Source of the DNA: Coffea arabica | Lineage: Eukaryota > Streptophyta > Magnoliopsida > Gentianales > Rubiaceae | Length of the DNA stretch: 64,000 bases | Direction: 5' to 3' | Assembly (NCBI RefSeq): GCF_036785885.1 | Contig: NC_092320.1 | Coordinates: forward strand, 15,563,557-15,627,556 | Shown here: positions 10,586 to 23,200 of the stretch, piece after piece | Numbering within the stretch: the first letter of the stretch is position 1 | Layout: every line of letters starts with the position of its first letter | The notes under the pieces: model-generated | Databases searched by the model: none | What the model was told of the DNA's origin: nothing | Seen by the model: the letters and a program-made list of their open reading frames with translations, nothing else | Translations under genes and position numbers: made by a program

Positions 10586-12110
10586 TTTCTGAGAAATCCA
10601 TGGCAGGGACATCAAATGACATCAGCCATCTAGCCTTTCATTATGTTGCATCCGAGAATAAGATGTATTTGGATTGCGGTTTATATGTTAGAATTTGTAT
10701 GTTTATTATGTATGCAAATATAAGCTGAGGATTGAAGTTAATTTGAAGCAGCGGAGGTGAGATAATGGTAGTAAACAACTACCCCTACCTCCTTGCAGTT
10801 GCGTCACCCCTCCCCTCCTCCCTCCTCCACTCTCCTAAAATAACTTGAATAAAGTTTACTTTTCTTTAAAATTTATGTCTTTAGTTTCTTTTATTTCAAA
10901 TTCATTGTCATATTATCTTAGAATCAATTTTATAATCATAAGTGATTAATGTAATTAGAAGGAATTGAAATAGTAATATAAAGAAATCAAAACTGTAATT
11001 GAAAGAAATCGAAACTGAAACAAAACCATTATCAGAAGTTCTAGAACAGTAGAAATAACTTTTCCTAATCCCTGGAAGCTGGAGTTCAATTTCACCTTTC
11101 AAAGCAACTGTCGGTGATGATTTTAAAACCACTAACATGCCTATATTGATACTCTTGAGAAGGGTGTTAATTTTTTTTTCTTTTTCTTTTTGCTGTGCTT
11201 GTGGTGACACGTTATCATTTTTTTTTTAGTATATGCGGGAATTCTCGAATTCAGACTTCTCATTCACACTCTCTCGTCCTGTACCATTCAAATAATCTCT
11301 TTCTCCACGTTGCTGTTCATAGTTAATAAAACTCAAAATACATATCCAGAAAGCGTAATATGAACAATATTCATGACAAATTTAAAAAGAATCATAGAAA
11401 AAGAAGTTTCAAGCGCAATCAAAAAAATTGTTGATAAATCAACCAACAAAAAATCCTTCGTAAATCAACTGACACAAAGTTTTTAAGATAAATATGTCAA
11501 AACTTGATAAGAATCTCTTACAACTAAACCTATTTATAAGTACAAAACTACCAAAAACCAAGTAAAGAATAAAACATGAGGGATACCAAAAAATAAATAT
11601 GGGAATAAAATAAGATAATTCTTCAAAAAAAATAAAAACAATAAATAAAATTACTAGAGAAATCTATGACGGGTACCCTAATTAAGAACCCTAAAATGCT
11701 TTTTGGATAGCTTTATTGACGGTACACGGTTAGGTCCAAATCGTGGCGCTCGATGTTTCACATCATTCATGCAATGATGGGATTATCAACAATCACTAAT
11801 TTAAATCTAAAAATATAGCATTTTTTAGACAGTTACAATGAGTCAGTATCGGTAAAATTAGGTCATAATTAATCTTGTGAACTCAAGCAAAAATGGTCAT
11901 TAACGATCGCAAACAATTAACGTCATGCGTGACATATCCAAATTTTCATTTTTTTCAGCAAACAAATTTTTATCTATGTTTCCTTTTGATACTAATACTT
12001 TTATTTATTCATTTATTTGTTTGCTTTATTTATGTAATCTTTAAGTTTAGGAAGAGAGAATGCTGGCCCCATCTCAAGGCCAAGGTTTATTTGAAATGTT
12101 ATTTAAAGTA
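10586..12110. other. Intergenic between PGIP genes
   Basis: Contains the presumed 3' UTR of the PGIP, a C-rich patch at about 10785-10840, and AT-rich DNA. No gene or defined element recognised. Confidence 0.5.
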
Positions 12111-12582
12111 GGGCAAATTCCACTTTACCCCCTGTGGTTTAGCGTTTTTTCACATAACCCCCATATGGTTTCAAAAACTATACATAACCCCGTTATGGTT
12201 TGGATTAAAGTGTCAAAGTAACGGAAGTAGTCACTCGTAACGGCGTCACCTAAAATGTCAAAAATATCCTTATGTAAGGTTGAAATTTATGTATTAACCA
12301 AGGGGGGTTATGTGTATATTTTGAAAATCATAAGGGGGTTATATGGTAAAATATTAAACCATAAGGGAGTTATATGGTAAAATATAAAAATCATAGGGGG
12401 TTAATGTGTCATGTATTTATAAGGGTAATTTCGACATTTTTAGAAGTTCCGTTATGAGTGACTATTTCCGTTACTTTGACACTTTAATCCAAACCATGAG
12501 GGGGTTATGTATAGTTTTTGAAACCATAGTGGAGTTATGTAAAAAAAGGGTAAACCACAGGGGGGTAAAATGTAATTTACCC
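12111..12582. mobile_element. Mutator-like MITE, 472 bp
   Basis: Terminal inverted repeats start gggcaaattccactttaccc and end in gggggtaaaatgtaatttaccc. Perfect 9-bp target duplication tttaaagta at 12102-12110 and 12583-12591. The interior is built of inverted segments (aaccatgagggggttatg and its complement). Same family as 37422-38539, which is 468 bp after subtracting its nested insert and one target copy. No coding capacity. Confidence 0.9.
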
Positions 12583-12591
12583 TTTAAAGTA

Positions 12592-13230
12592 ATTACTATA
12601 ATATTTTTTGATATGATGTAATTCAGATAAAAAGATAACTGAAAAGATAAAAAAAAAAATATGTTTCTGATATAAACAAATCACATTTGGATAAACAAGT
12701 TCTATCCAAACACACTCATGGCTCCGTTTGTGGAATCACCGTCCAGATCTAGACTAACATGTGTGTGATATATACATACATATATATGTATATATTGGAA
12801 CCTTGCATGTGATGAGAAGTCCCTACACGTCTATGACTTGTTGCATTCCAGTTTCCATTCAAAGGGATGAAACAAATCGACAAGTTAAAATATGGTAGCA
12901 CCTTTTTGGATTATCCTATCTTCCTGTGCTTGACGGGTTGTATTCATGACATGTGACGTTTTGCCCCTTCCCTAAATAAAGATCGACCTTGCTGGGATCT
13001 CAAGTGACAGTACTGAAATTCTTGAACAGGCCAATCATGATATCAATTCTTATCAAACCGGTGTGCGGACTTTCTGGCAAAATTGGATGCAACACCTGAT
13101 GAAGAGTTTACATCCTTGTCTTGTCTTGTCTTTGAAACCCATTTCAATTTCTAGAGATTATTAGTAGATGACTGACTGTAGGAGCTTTTGCTTGCCTCCT
13201 TCTGTAAACGTTAACCGACATTTCTCATTA
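12592..13230. other. Intergenic, no gene seen
   Basis: AT-rich; includes a short palindromic tatatacatacatatatatg run near 12770-12795. Confidence 0.5.
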
Positions 13231-13239
13231 TATATTATA

Positions 13240-13455
13240 GGGTTAAAAATAAAAAAAATCTCCTGTGATATATTTAATACACAGAAAAGTCCACCGAATT
13301 CCATTAAATTTAATGAATTCTATTAGTTTATAATTTAGTTTAAAACATGAGGTCCCCGAATTTCATTAAGTTTAACGAATTCTATTAGTTTACAATTTAG
13401 TTTAAAACATGAGGTATTAAAAAAATACCACAAGGGATTTTTTTGCTTTTAACCC
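13240..13455. mobile_element. Short Mutator-like MITE, 216 bp
   Basis: Ends are gggttaaaaataaaaaaaat and gatttttttgcttttaaccc. Flanked by a perfect 9-bp duplication tatattata (13231-13239 and 13456-13464). The interior holds a direct repeat of gaattctattagttta. Confidence 0.8.
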
Positions 13456-13464
13456 TATATTATA

Positions 13465-14303
13465 TATATATCTTTCCTACCAAAAAAAAATGGTGATGAT
13501 AATTTAGTTCTGATTGTCTTAATCACAAATTGCTAATTTAGCTGTCAATAATATGTTATTGTAGCTATCTAAAAATTGTTATACTTGATTTTCAGATTTA
13601 CTTATATTAATGTTTAACTGCTAATCGTGTATTCTTGTTAGCACTTGAATTAATGCCGAATCACATGGCAAACTTTTTTTTTTCTTTGTGGCATAAATTA
13701 AAAGATATGATGGTAAGTTAACCACGCTGAAACTTGAAGATACGACTTGTATTGTAATAATTGCATGAAACGCTTTGACCAAAAAAATTTCTTCTAGCCG
13801 TGTGAGAGTTGAATTAATTCAACTTGCACGTGTTGACTAACTAACATCATTAATCCAATTATTGCATAATCAGCCTTTCAATTGTTTCCACGAAACAGCA
13901 GTAAGGCTGTAGTGAATTGATTTGCATTTGCTCATGCTATTGTTTAATTATATGCTTTGACCCTTTTTTCTAGCCTACATAAGCATGTGCTTATCATCAA
14001 AAAAAAAAAAAAAAAAAAAGAATATGCTTTGTCGGCAGGCACCACTACAAAAGGTCTAATTTGTTGTGCTGTACATCATGATTTCACATTGAAAACATAA
14101 AATATTGCATTCTAGCTTGTACTAGATATATATAAATTGCATTATTCTCATTAAACTACGGCTTTACTTGTACTTAAATCCAAATCAGTCAACAAGCAAC
14201 CTTGCCAGAATGTATTCTCCCTGTAATCTGTCCCAGAAAAGAAAATTTGAGTAAAATCACAAGCAATCAACTAAGCAAATCCCTGCACTGGTACTATCAT
14301 TAC
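13465..14303. other. Intergenic upstream of second intact PGIP
   Basis: AT-rich with an A-tract at about 14000-14019. No gene seen; the last few hundred bases presumably hold the promoter of the next PGIP. Confidence 0.5.
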
Positions 14304-14311
14304 TATATATA
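14304..14311 (+). promoter_or_regulatory. TATA box of PGIP gene at 14393
   Basis: TATATATA about 82 bp before the ATG at 14393. It also helps choose the start: the earlier in-frame ATG at 14324 would lie upstream of or at the transcript start. Confidence 0.6.
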
Positions 14312-14392
14312 TGCTACACTTATTTGCAGTCACGAATAATAAGTTGCTTGATCAAGTATTATACTGTAACAATAGCCAAACTAATCAGAACA

Positions 14393-15415
14393 ATGAAGAA
14401 TTCATCTTCTTATTCATCAGCAGCCCTTCTCGCCTTCTCATGCCTCCTTTTTCTGTCTCTACCATCTCCTTCTTTCTGTGCACATCCCAAGTGCAACTCA
14501 CATGATAAGAAGGTCCTCCTGAAAATCAAAGCAGACCTAAACAATCCCTACCATTTGGCCTCTTGGGATCCTAAAGTTGACTGTTGTGAATGGGATGCTT
14601 TGGAATGTGATCGAAATACTGGCCGTGTCATTGCTCTCACCGTCTTTGCAGGCAACATCTCCGGCCAAATCCCACCTGCTGTTGGCGACCTCCCATATCT
14701 CCAAAACGTGGACTTTCATAAGCTTACAAATCTTACTGGCGAAATCCCATCTACCGTTACCAAGCTCGTTCATCTAACATTCCTCCGACTTAGCTGGAAT
14801 CATCTCTCAGGCCCAGTTCCTTCCTTCCTTAGCCAGATCAAGACCCTGACTTTCTTGGACTTGTCATTCAACAACTTCACTGGTTCCATCCCTCCTTCGC
14901 TTTCTGAGCTCCCTAACCTCCTTGCACTTCACCTAGACCGCAACAGACTCACCGGAAACATCCCTGAATCGTTCGGGAACTTCGCATTTGGAAATAGTGT
15001 TCCTGATATTTATCTTTCCCACAACATGCTCACAGGCACAATTCCAAGGTCTTTTGGTGGCTTAAACTTCTCACTGAGGATTGACTTGTCACGCAACAGG
15101 CTCGAAGGTGATGCGTCATTCTTGTTTGGCAAGAACAAGACCGTGCAATTTGTTGATTTGTCGAGGAATTTGTTCATGTTTGATCTATCCAAGGTGGAGT
15201 TTTCGGAGAACTTGATATATTTGGACTTGAACCATAACAAAATCTTTGGGAGTCTTCCACAGAGCTTGACTAATTTGGGTCTGCAGTTCTTTAATGTGAG
15301 TTATAACAGGCTGTGTGGTCAGATTCCGCAAGGTGGGAAGCTGCAAAGCTTCGACTTGTATTCTTATTTCCATAACAGATGTTTGTGTGGTGCCCCTCTT
15401 CCTGCCTGCAAGTGA
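14393..15415 (+). CDS. Polygalacturonase-inhibiting protein (PGIP), full length
   Basis: An intronless 340-residue secreted LRR protein. The frame is open from 14324, but the ATG at 14393 is preferred: it begins a proper signal peptide (MKNSSSYSSAALLAFSCLLF) and sits well downstream of the TATA box. Domains in order: signal peptide 1 to about 30; N-terminal cap with HPKCNSHDKK and DCCEWDALEC; about ten LRRs; C-terminal cap with RLCGQIPQGG and CLCGAPLPACK. Very close to the gene at 9581. Insert-type differences sit around GNFAFGNSVPD. Predicted to inhibit pathogen polygalacturonases in the wall. AATAAA motifs follow the stop at 15460. No defects seen. Confidence 0.95.
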   Translation: MKNSSSYSSAALLAFSCLLFLSLPSPSFCAHPKCNSHDKKVLLKIKADLNNPYHLASWDPKVDCCEWDALECDRNTGRVIALTVFAGNISGQIPPAVGDLPYLQNVDFHKLTNLTGEIPSTVTKLVHLTFLRLSWNHLSGPVPSFLSQIKTLTFLDLSFNNFTGSIPPSLSELPNLLALHLDRNRLTGNIPESFGNFAFGNSVPDIYLSHNMLTGTIPRSFGGLNFSLRIDLSRNRLEGDASFLFGKNKTVQFVDLSRNLFMFDLSKVEFSENLIYLDLNHNKIFGSLPQSLTNLGLQFFNVSYNRLCGQIPQGGKLQSFDLYSYFHNRCLCGAPLPACK

Positions 15416-16719
15416 TTTTCAGAAAATTGGGACTGAGGAAGCAGGGATTTGTTAAAAAAAATAAACAGTTGTCATGATATTTAATGCACTTATTTCATGT
15501 CAGGTTTGCTTTTGCAGTTTCCACACGAAACTGAGAAATAATAATAATTCCAGGGCAAGATTGTATCCCATGTATTATATGGCATAAAAATAAACTCTAT
15601 TTTCGATAATGGGATATGTGATCTTTTACTGCAAGTGTGATAAACCTAAACAGTTACTGCTATTTAACTAACTCTTAAACAATGCATTAGGGATCTAAAA
15701 ATTGTTTTCTTAGACCTCCTAATTCTGAGTGAACCAAATGTGAATGTAGCTAAGTAAATGAGAGTGACTTGTGCATAGATTTGTGTACAGTGTGCAGGAT
15801 GATCACAAAGGATAGGAGGGGTCCCCAAGTAATTGATATAAAGTTAGTTTAGCTTTAGCTGGCATGTGTTACACCTTTTAGATGGTCCTATTCGTTTCCC
15901 TAAGCTATTCATTGAATGAAAAGAAGAGTAACGTGGAAGGTTATTCAATTCAGGGCCACAGATTCCATAGATCTGCAATTTTTCGATGATTGTCAAACCT
16001 AAATTTTTTTTTTAAACTTGAATTTATTTTAATCAGATAGATATGGCTATCAAAAGACATGCTAGGATGTATTGGATTACAATGATTCATTCGGATAGAA
16101 AATATGTAGGAGAATCAATGTTTTTTTTTATTTATATCGATTTCTTAGATCTTTTATATCTATTGATTTTAGATTTATATGTATCTGCGACATATTTTTT
16201 TTTAATTGATGTATTGTTTGCAGATTTATTAAATGAAATGATCTTTTTTATTAAAAAAAAATTGTAAAAGAACTTTAAAGGTGTGCGACGAATATTCCGG
16301 AAATCATCATGAATTGTTCTCAATTCCTCGAGTGTCATTCTTTATGTGCATCTGAGGACTCGTTAAAATTCACCAACAAAACAACACTTCAAGTCCTTAT
16401 TTTTAAATTCACTCCCCATATACTAATCAGACCAAGGAATTCAATTCTCAGATACGAGAATCTTCATACAACATTCCACTTCTGGTGGAACAAATTTTAT
16501 TCCAAGGATCATATTATACATTACACAGAACGGGATACAGATGTTTTAGTTATTAGCTTCATGCCGACATCTTATTTAAATAGTAATAATAATAACATTA
16601 TTAACTCTTGAGCAACAACCAGAAAGTAAGTGAACATGTGGCAGTGCAATCAATATGGGATGGATATTTTTTGGGTAAGCCAATGTTCCTTTCCTCAACT
16701 CCCCAGAGTCAATGGAAAC
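15416..16719. other. Intergenic between two convergent PGIP genes
   Basis: Holds 3' flanks of both PGIP genes and AT-rich DNA. No gene or element recognised. Confidence 0.5.
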
Positions 16720-17370
16720 TTAGCAGGCAGGAAGAGGAGAACCACACAAGCATTTGTTATGATCATATGCTGAGGAAGCGAAGCTCTGCAACTTCCCACC
16801 TTGCGGAATCTGGCCACAGAGGTTGTTATGGCTGACATCGAAGCCTTGCAAGTTCAATCGAGTAAGTGAAGGAGGGATTGAACCAGAGAACTGATTGAAT
16901 GACAAGTCCAAGAAAGTCAGGGACTTGATCTGGCCAAGGAAGGAAGGAACTGGCCCTGATAGCCCATTCGATTTCAGTCTAAGGAAATTGAGACGAGTCA
17001 GGCGGGAAATGGAAGATGGGATTGGACCAACAAGATTTGGGAGTCTATTCATATCTAGCATCTCCAGATACGGAAGGTTGCCGATAGCAGCCGGAATTTG
17101 AGCCGAGACTTTGTTGTCATCGAAGATGGTGATATGAATGACACGGCCAGTTTTAGAGTCACAGTCCAAAGCATACCATGAACAACAGTCAGTGCTTGGA
17201 TTCCATGAGGCCAAGTAATAGGGGTTGTTCAGGCCTGCTTTGATTTGAAGAAGGGCCTTCTTGTCGTCCGCGTTGCATTTCGCGGCAGCTAGAGATGGAG
17301 ATGGCAGGGAGAGGAAGAGGAGGAGGGAGAGGGAGAGAATAGCTGTGAATGCAGAAAATGAAGTCTTCAT
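16720..17370 (-). CDS. Compact PGIP-like protein, about five LRRs
   Basis: An uninterrupted 216-residue frame. It has a clean signal peptide (MKTSFSAFTAILSLSLLLFL), an N-terminal cap with AAKCNADDKK and DCCSWYALDC, and about four to five LRRs up to FLDLSFNQFSGSIPPSL. It then passes directly into the last-LRR sequence TRLNLQGFDVSHNNLCGQIP and the C-terminal cap CLCGSPLPAC. Compared with its 334- and 340-residue neighbours it lacks about 120 residues, a whole number of about five repeats, with the frame kept. Both cysteine caps survive, so it may fold as a short solenoid. Whether it binds polygalacturonase is unknown, since the missing repeats include much of the usual concave face. A TATA box precedes it. 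Could also be an expressed but inactive relic. Confidence 0.85.
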   Translation of the reverse strand: MKTSFSAFTAILSLSLLLFLSLPSPSLAAAKCNADDKKALLQIKAGLNNPYYLASWNPSTDCCSWYALDCDSKTGRVIHITIFDDNKVSAQIPAAIGNLPYLEMLDMNRLPNLVGPIPSSISRLTRLNFLRLKSNGLSGPVPSFLGQIKSLTFLDLSFNQFSGSIPPSLTRLNLQGFDVSHNNLCGQIPQGGKLQSFASSAYDHNKCLCGSPLPAC

Positions 17371-17430
17371 AGCTGATACTGAAGCAACTTGTTAATCAAG
17401 GATGCTGTGGACCGCAACAAATACTACGTA

Positions 17431-17440
17431 CTATTTATAG
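17431..17440 (-). promoter_or_regulatory. TATA box of compact PGIP gene
   Basis: CTATAAATAG on the - strand, about 60 bp before the ATG at 17370. Confidence 0.6.
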
Positions 17441-19653
17441 TGTTTTGAGTGCAAGTGCATGCTTCTTGTACGACTAATTGCTTAGGTACTTTTTACTGGT
17501 TCTATACGTGTAGACATAGACCAGGTTTTAGCTAGATTACGGGCCGCCATCTGAATTAATGTCTACTTCAATACCGGCAATGACACAATTTGTCACTCGG
17601 ATTATGCATTTTATAAGCATTTCAGAAAAATGCAAGTGACACTAGAAGTAGTCTTAGCCTCATTCGGAGTTGCAGCGATTTTGATAAAAGAGCATTTTTA
17701 ATTAATAAAAGTACTTTTGAAACCTTTGATGAATACCATCCTATGAAATTAGGAATGAAACTTTTGGTGTTAAAAGCACTTTTAACAAAAGTCCGGATTT
17801 GATGTTTTTATAATAGTTTTTGTGTTTTAAAAAATAAAACAATAAATTCAACCATTTTATCCTATATTATGAGCTAAATAAAGGGATAAATATATTTAGA
17901 ATTTTCAAATTGTGCATTATTCAATGCAATAAGTATTTACTGAGCAATATATCCAAATAATATTCTTAAAAGCCCTTAATAAGCGCTTTTATTAAAAGCT
18001 TTATTGGCGAATTACTTTTCAATAAGCTATTGTACCCTAAACAAACCCTTAATTTGATTGATTACAAACATAATTATATATGTTAATATGCACGTGTTAC
18101 TAGACCCTTTGGAACAGCAAAAAGCATCCTCTTGAAAATTCTCTTCCAACGATGTTTAGCCTATACTAGTGGCTATATACAAGCTACAAAACTTTACTTT
18201 GAATGTTTAACATTTGAAGAGTACTTGTATTCGTTGGAGATAAATATGATATGGAAAGACGAATGGGATATCCAATCTATATTTGAATAGTTGTCGTTGA
18301 AGAACATTGCGAAAATGGTTGCAAACAACCAATCGTCATTCAAGTCAAATGAATACTTTTCTTTGTGTTAATACCTATTGAAAGAGGTTTAAAGAAAACT
18401 TAAAGTTGCTGGCCACACTAACCCTTTCGTTTTTATTCTGGATTCCCATCTCCCAGTTTTTGCCTTCGGCTGCTGCCCGGCCGGCTAAGCTTGGCCTTGA
18501 GTGAGTTGTAATTTTCGCCTTAAAAGCTCCAGTTCTTGCTTCTTCTTTTCTCTTCTATCTTTTCATTGAGGGAGTAGTTTTATTTCTTAAAGGCAAATTA
18601 CAAGGATTGGATTGGTATCCAAATAGTGAATTGAAGAGATTAATTAACTGGGAAATTTAGTGAATTTTGAATGGTAAGATATGTCACTCTTTTCCATCCC
18701 CCGGGTAGATAATTCAAGGCATGTCTCTTCTCTACCAACTAATTTCAATCTGAACAAAATTGGATAAAGGTGTACAAACCTAAAAAGCAAGAAAATTGAA
18801 TATATCTGTTGGGTTTTGACATAGCAATCATGACAAGGATCGTTGGGTTGGACTTTCTTCTCTTCTGAAAGAGTCTAATTCTAGCGTCCAAATCTTTTTT
18901 AGCATCCTGTCGATAGAAAATCTTGACCTTCAACCTCATCAACTTGCTAGAGGCTCGACATTGAAAATCAAGTTAAATAAAAAGTGAAGTCAAAATTAAC
19001 TGCATCTTCCAAATCTACATTTGACATGTATTGTGTTGTTGTCAGTGCAATCCAGAATTTGTCATGTTTAAGCTTTTGATTGAGCAATTATTAGTGCTGC
19101 AGGGAGATGAGTTTCTAGTCCTCATTATCCGCTATGTTTCATTTCGTTTGTTGAAACTTCAAACTTTCTGCTTTTTTTTCTCTTTTCTTCTGAGCGAAAC
19201 TTCACAAAACAAGAGGGAAAAAAGAGAAAGAGAAAGATCATTCATTGCAGCAGTTCATGGCCACGAAAAATAGCTGAGAAGAACAAGAAGTCATTACGCG
19301 TATTTCGTTGGGGTGAAATTGAAACATGTATTAGTCAAAGACTAGTAGCTTTTTGGTTCTCTAATCTTCCTACCATCCATTGCTGTTTTGTACTACCCTC
19401 CCCTGATAAAGCTTCTCCAGTTAGCTACAGATTTAGCCAGCAGATACCCTTCTTGAAATTTGACTTTTTTTTTTGGAACAGGTACAGAGCACAACGTTGC
19501 AGGGGATAGACGATATAATACTTACATTCTCTTCACATCAGAGTTTGACTGAGACAATCATCTTAATCTCCATTATTGCATTAGCAGCTAACATTTGTCA
19601 CATTACGCATAAGAGAGAATTGAAATTTTGATTTGATACACAATTACTCGAAA
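17441..19653. other. Intergenic, no gene seen
   Basis: AT-rich. About 17655-18055 resembles a degenerate MITE rich in aaaagcactttt/agtgcttttaa-type inverted motifs and ending ccctaaacaaaccc, but ends and target copies are unclear. Confidence 0.45.
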
Positions 19654-19795
19654 CCTTGTTTGGGTTGCATTTTTCTGGATTTTTTGTAGAAAATTATTGT
19701 AGCGATTTGATATATGTGAAGTAAAAAGGTGATTGGGAAATGAATTCATAGAAAACATAGCAATTTTTCTTTAGAAAATTGCTGTCCAAACAAGG
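19654..19795. mobile_element. Small hairpin-type MITE
   Basis: A 142-bp unit with inverted ends ccttgtttgg (19654-19663) and ccaaacaagg (19786-19795) and further pairing inside (gcatttttct and agaaaattgc). A related unit is at about 25082-25233; both share gtgaagtaaaaaggtgattg-like interiors. No clear target duplication. Confidence 0.5.
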
Positions 19796-20210
19796 CCGTT
19801 TGGTGAATTTTAACCCTCATGCAAACTGATCAGCTTTGTGCTGTTATTATTAAACTGTAAATGGTCCAACTAAATTTTTTTATTGTTTGATCAAGTAGAC
19901 GGACTATGATGATGATGTCAAAAACTGCACAGAAAAAAAAGGAGGAAATTTTAAAGTGGCTTGCTTACAATTAATATTTCATTATTTGATGTCTGTGCCC
20001 AAAGACTTTTCTTGATTTTGCAACATAGCGGAAGAAAAGAAGCAAGAAACAGAGTAAAGATGAAGATAAACAGACGAGGCAGCTTTTTTGGTTCATTAAA
20101 AAGCTTTGTAGTGTTCTGTTGTCAGTTCAGTATACAAGTTAACTGAGTATTGGAATGAAGAAGAAAACCAACCTAATTATGAGGTTTCCTCTTCACAAGC
20201 TAAGCCATTG

Positions 20211-23200
20211 TCATGAAGGGTCTTCTTTCCACTCTAATCTGTCAAGGGCATCAACAATTGCCTTGCGAAATTGACCGCCATGGAGAAGGATGGATGAGAC
20301 ATGACCACCAGTAACCCATCTCACTTCTGAGCCAGGCCAAGCTTTTTGAAGCTCCAGCACCGAGTGCTTTGGAATGTATCCATCATCCTGAAATTGGCAG
20401 CGCATAATACATAACTATGTCCAATATTGAAACTGCTACTGAGCCATACCAAAACAATTCTTTCAATATAACACCAGTTCTTGAGTAAACTTTGAGCAAA
20501 AAGCAAATAGCTTTTGGGCAATAATGCTCTGAAAGCCAACAAATTCATATTTCAGAAACCAGTCCAAGAAAGAGTGACTGAAGCAGAAACTTCTGATCAT
20601 CTAATTTTGAAACAGAAAAAGGCTTTGGCTTGCTGTACATACAAACTTGATGCATCAATTAATTATGTGGCCAAGAGTAACAAAACTGAAGTCAGACAGA
20701 TTGAGAGCCTTTCCTACTTAAGTAGTCTTTATATGCGTTTTTCCTTGAAATGTTCATTCAAAACATGGCTACTGAAGAAGACAAACGTGAAGTGGAAAAA
20801 GAAAGAATGTAATGATTGAAGATGTAAAAACTTTGCCAAAGGGGACAAAAACTTAAGGATGCAATCATATTCTTGTCAAATGCAATCATGTTGTTGTCAA
20901 AATACAGATCAATAGTCACACAGCAGGATCTAACACTTACAGTGGCTGCAACAAATATAACAGATTTGGGATTTTTGGGTATTGGAAACCGAGTGACATC
21001 TGTGAGAGAGAGCACATTTCTCATCCTGTCTCTCACTTCCTCGAGGGTCGTTGCAGCCTTCTCCATAGCAAGGTCATCTCTCAGCGCATCCCATGCAGTG
21101 GCATGTTTTAGCACCCCTTCGCAGAATGCCACAACAGCAGAATGTGGAGAGAGAAATGGGAGAGTTGCAATAGGTGTAGGGTGTAAAGATCCAACCATTG
21201 CTGCATGTACTCCCCCTAGATATCATATAAAAGTAAATTTGAAAGTAGAAAAGAGCCAAAAGCTACGTCAATGTCTTTTCTTATTCTCCAAAAGTTTGTC
21301 CTATAGCCTTTTCTCGAATCTTCCTGATACAGCTAATTGAAAAATAGTTCTTTCATCTACAAATTAGTAACTCAAACAAGAGGCAACATTCAAATTCCTC
21401 CAATTTTCTGACTAAATTTTGCCAAATGAGTGAGTTAATTCATGAGACTATGATGACTAGACCTATTCAATCTACTTGTCCACAAGTCCTATGATTTTCC
21501 CTCTGGCTATATGTTCACAAGTAAATTTCTTGAGTTTCAGGAGAATTTGGTAAGGAGATGAGGATACTTGAATGCTAAGAAAAATCAAAACTTATCAACC
21601 TATAATCAAGAAAATGGCTATAGTCTTACCCATGCTAATTCCGCATACACCCATTTTTCCAAACCCAGCTTCAGAGTCCAACCAATACAGAAGACTTCTA
21701 GCCTCCTCAATTGTGACTCTTCCCAGTAGCAGCAAGTCACTCACACACAAGAGTTTTGCACCACGCTGAAGAAAAGGACGTCTTTTTCCATAGAAGGGAC
21801 TACAAAATATGTTTATCGCCAATAAGATGCAATAATCATATGAAGCATCTTCAAGGAAAACTTTTTGGATCTGCTCTCAAAAATTTACAAATATGCAAAA
21901 CTTATCTGACCTCTCAAGTACCATGGTTGCTATATTCTCCTTCAGCAATGGTCCACCAAGTCGCAATCTTCGTTCAAAAGTATGATCTCCAGTACCTGAA
22001 AATAAAATATCTCATGATGTACCAAATCTATCATCAGCAGAAAAACAAACAGTTAAAACCAAAAGGACAACCAGCAAAGAGATCCAGCACAACAACAATT
22101 CAAACTGCTGTAGCATTTAACAGAAAGGCAAATCGTAAGCAGATATATCATTTTCACTTGTACAGTGGCAAAACATCCTTGCATCGTAGACCTTTCTATG
22201 TTACATCTGTTCAAGAAATCTTGTTTCTAAGAGAAGTATCTAGTACCTAATACCAGGTTTAGAATATACAACCCTTTGGAATTGGGATTCGATTTATCTC
22301 AACATCTTCACTAAGATTTGAGACAATAAGAACCTCAGTAACCATGTCCTTCAATAAGTTCAAAACAATTCAAGTTTCTGATATAATTTACTAGGTTCCT
22401 CTTTATCAGCCATAATATTGATATGCCAGTTCTCCTTGCTTGAAAATGTTTCACATGCAAATATGCTGGAAAAAAATATGTCTGAAGTTATTATAATATC
22501 AACAGTGATTGACTGTGAACATATCTTTTCTCTTGTTTCACAGCGAAACCAAAAGCAAGCAATTACACTCCACATTAAGTCTGCAAAACATTGTCCAAGA
22601 AGTCATTATTTAGCACAGAAAATGCACTAGACTGTTTAATAAATTTAAGCTTCATGAGAACTGTCACCTCCTATTGTGAATAAAGCTAATACATACTATG
22701 GCAGGTAGAACTGACCCTCTTGTTAACTTTGAGAATACAAAAGTGCTTAGTTCCTGGGACACTGACATTAGCTGGACAAGGAACGATCTTAGCTTGTAAA
22801 GTTTCATATTTCTTAATTACTGAAGTGCAACAGGAGGCCTAGGCTTTGAGGGGAAAAAAATCAACAGAACGAGGCATAGATTTGGTGTAAGATCCTATGA
22901 TATAGCCTAAACAATGATACACAGCTAAAGGTGGATAAACGATTACTTGTTATTTGTGTTCATCCTTCAACAAAAACTAAGAAATAGTCCCCGTCATGCT
23001 GAAAACATAAACCATAGAAGAAACTTTAGTATCAGGAGTAAACCACAGATAAATGCAATAAGCGTGAAATTGAAAGGCCAAATCATCTAAATTAAGAAGT
23101 AAGCAAATCATATTGCAAATCCGACATTAAATTTTACCGTGTAAAATTACAATTTATACTTGCTTAATCAGAACCTTTGAGAGTTCTAAAAATTAACATT

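Noticed and set aside
14324-14392. Upstream in-frame ATG extending the PGIP by 23 residues
   Set aside because: It lies about 20 bp from the TATA box and would bury the signal peptide, so the ATG at 14393 is the better start.
20873-21340. 155-residue + strand frame
   Set aside because: It is the antisense shadow of exon 4 of the ABHD18-type gene, whose splice sites and family motifs are on the - strand.
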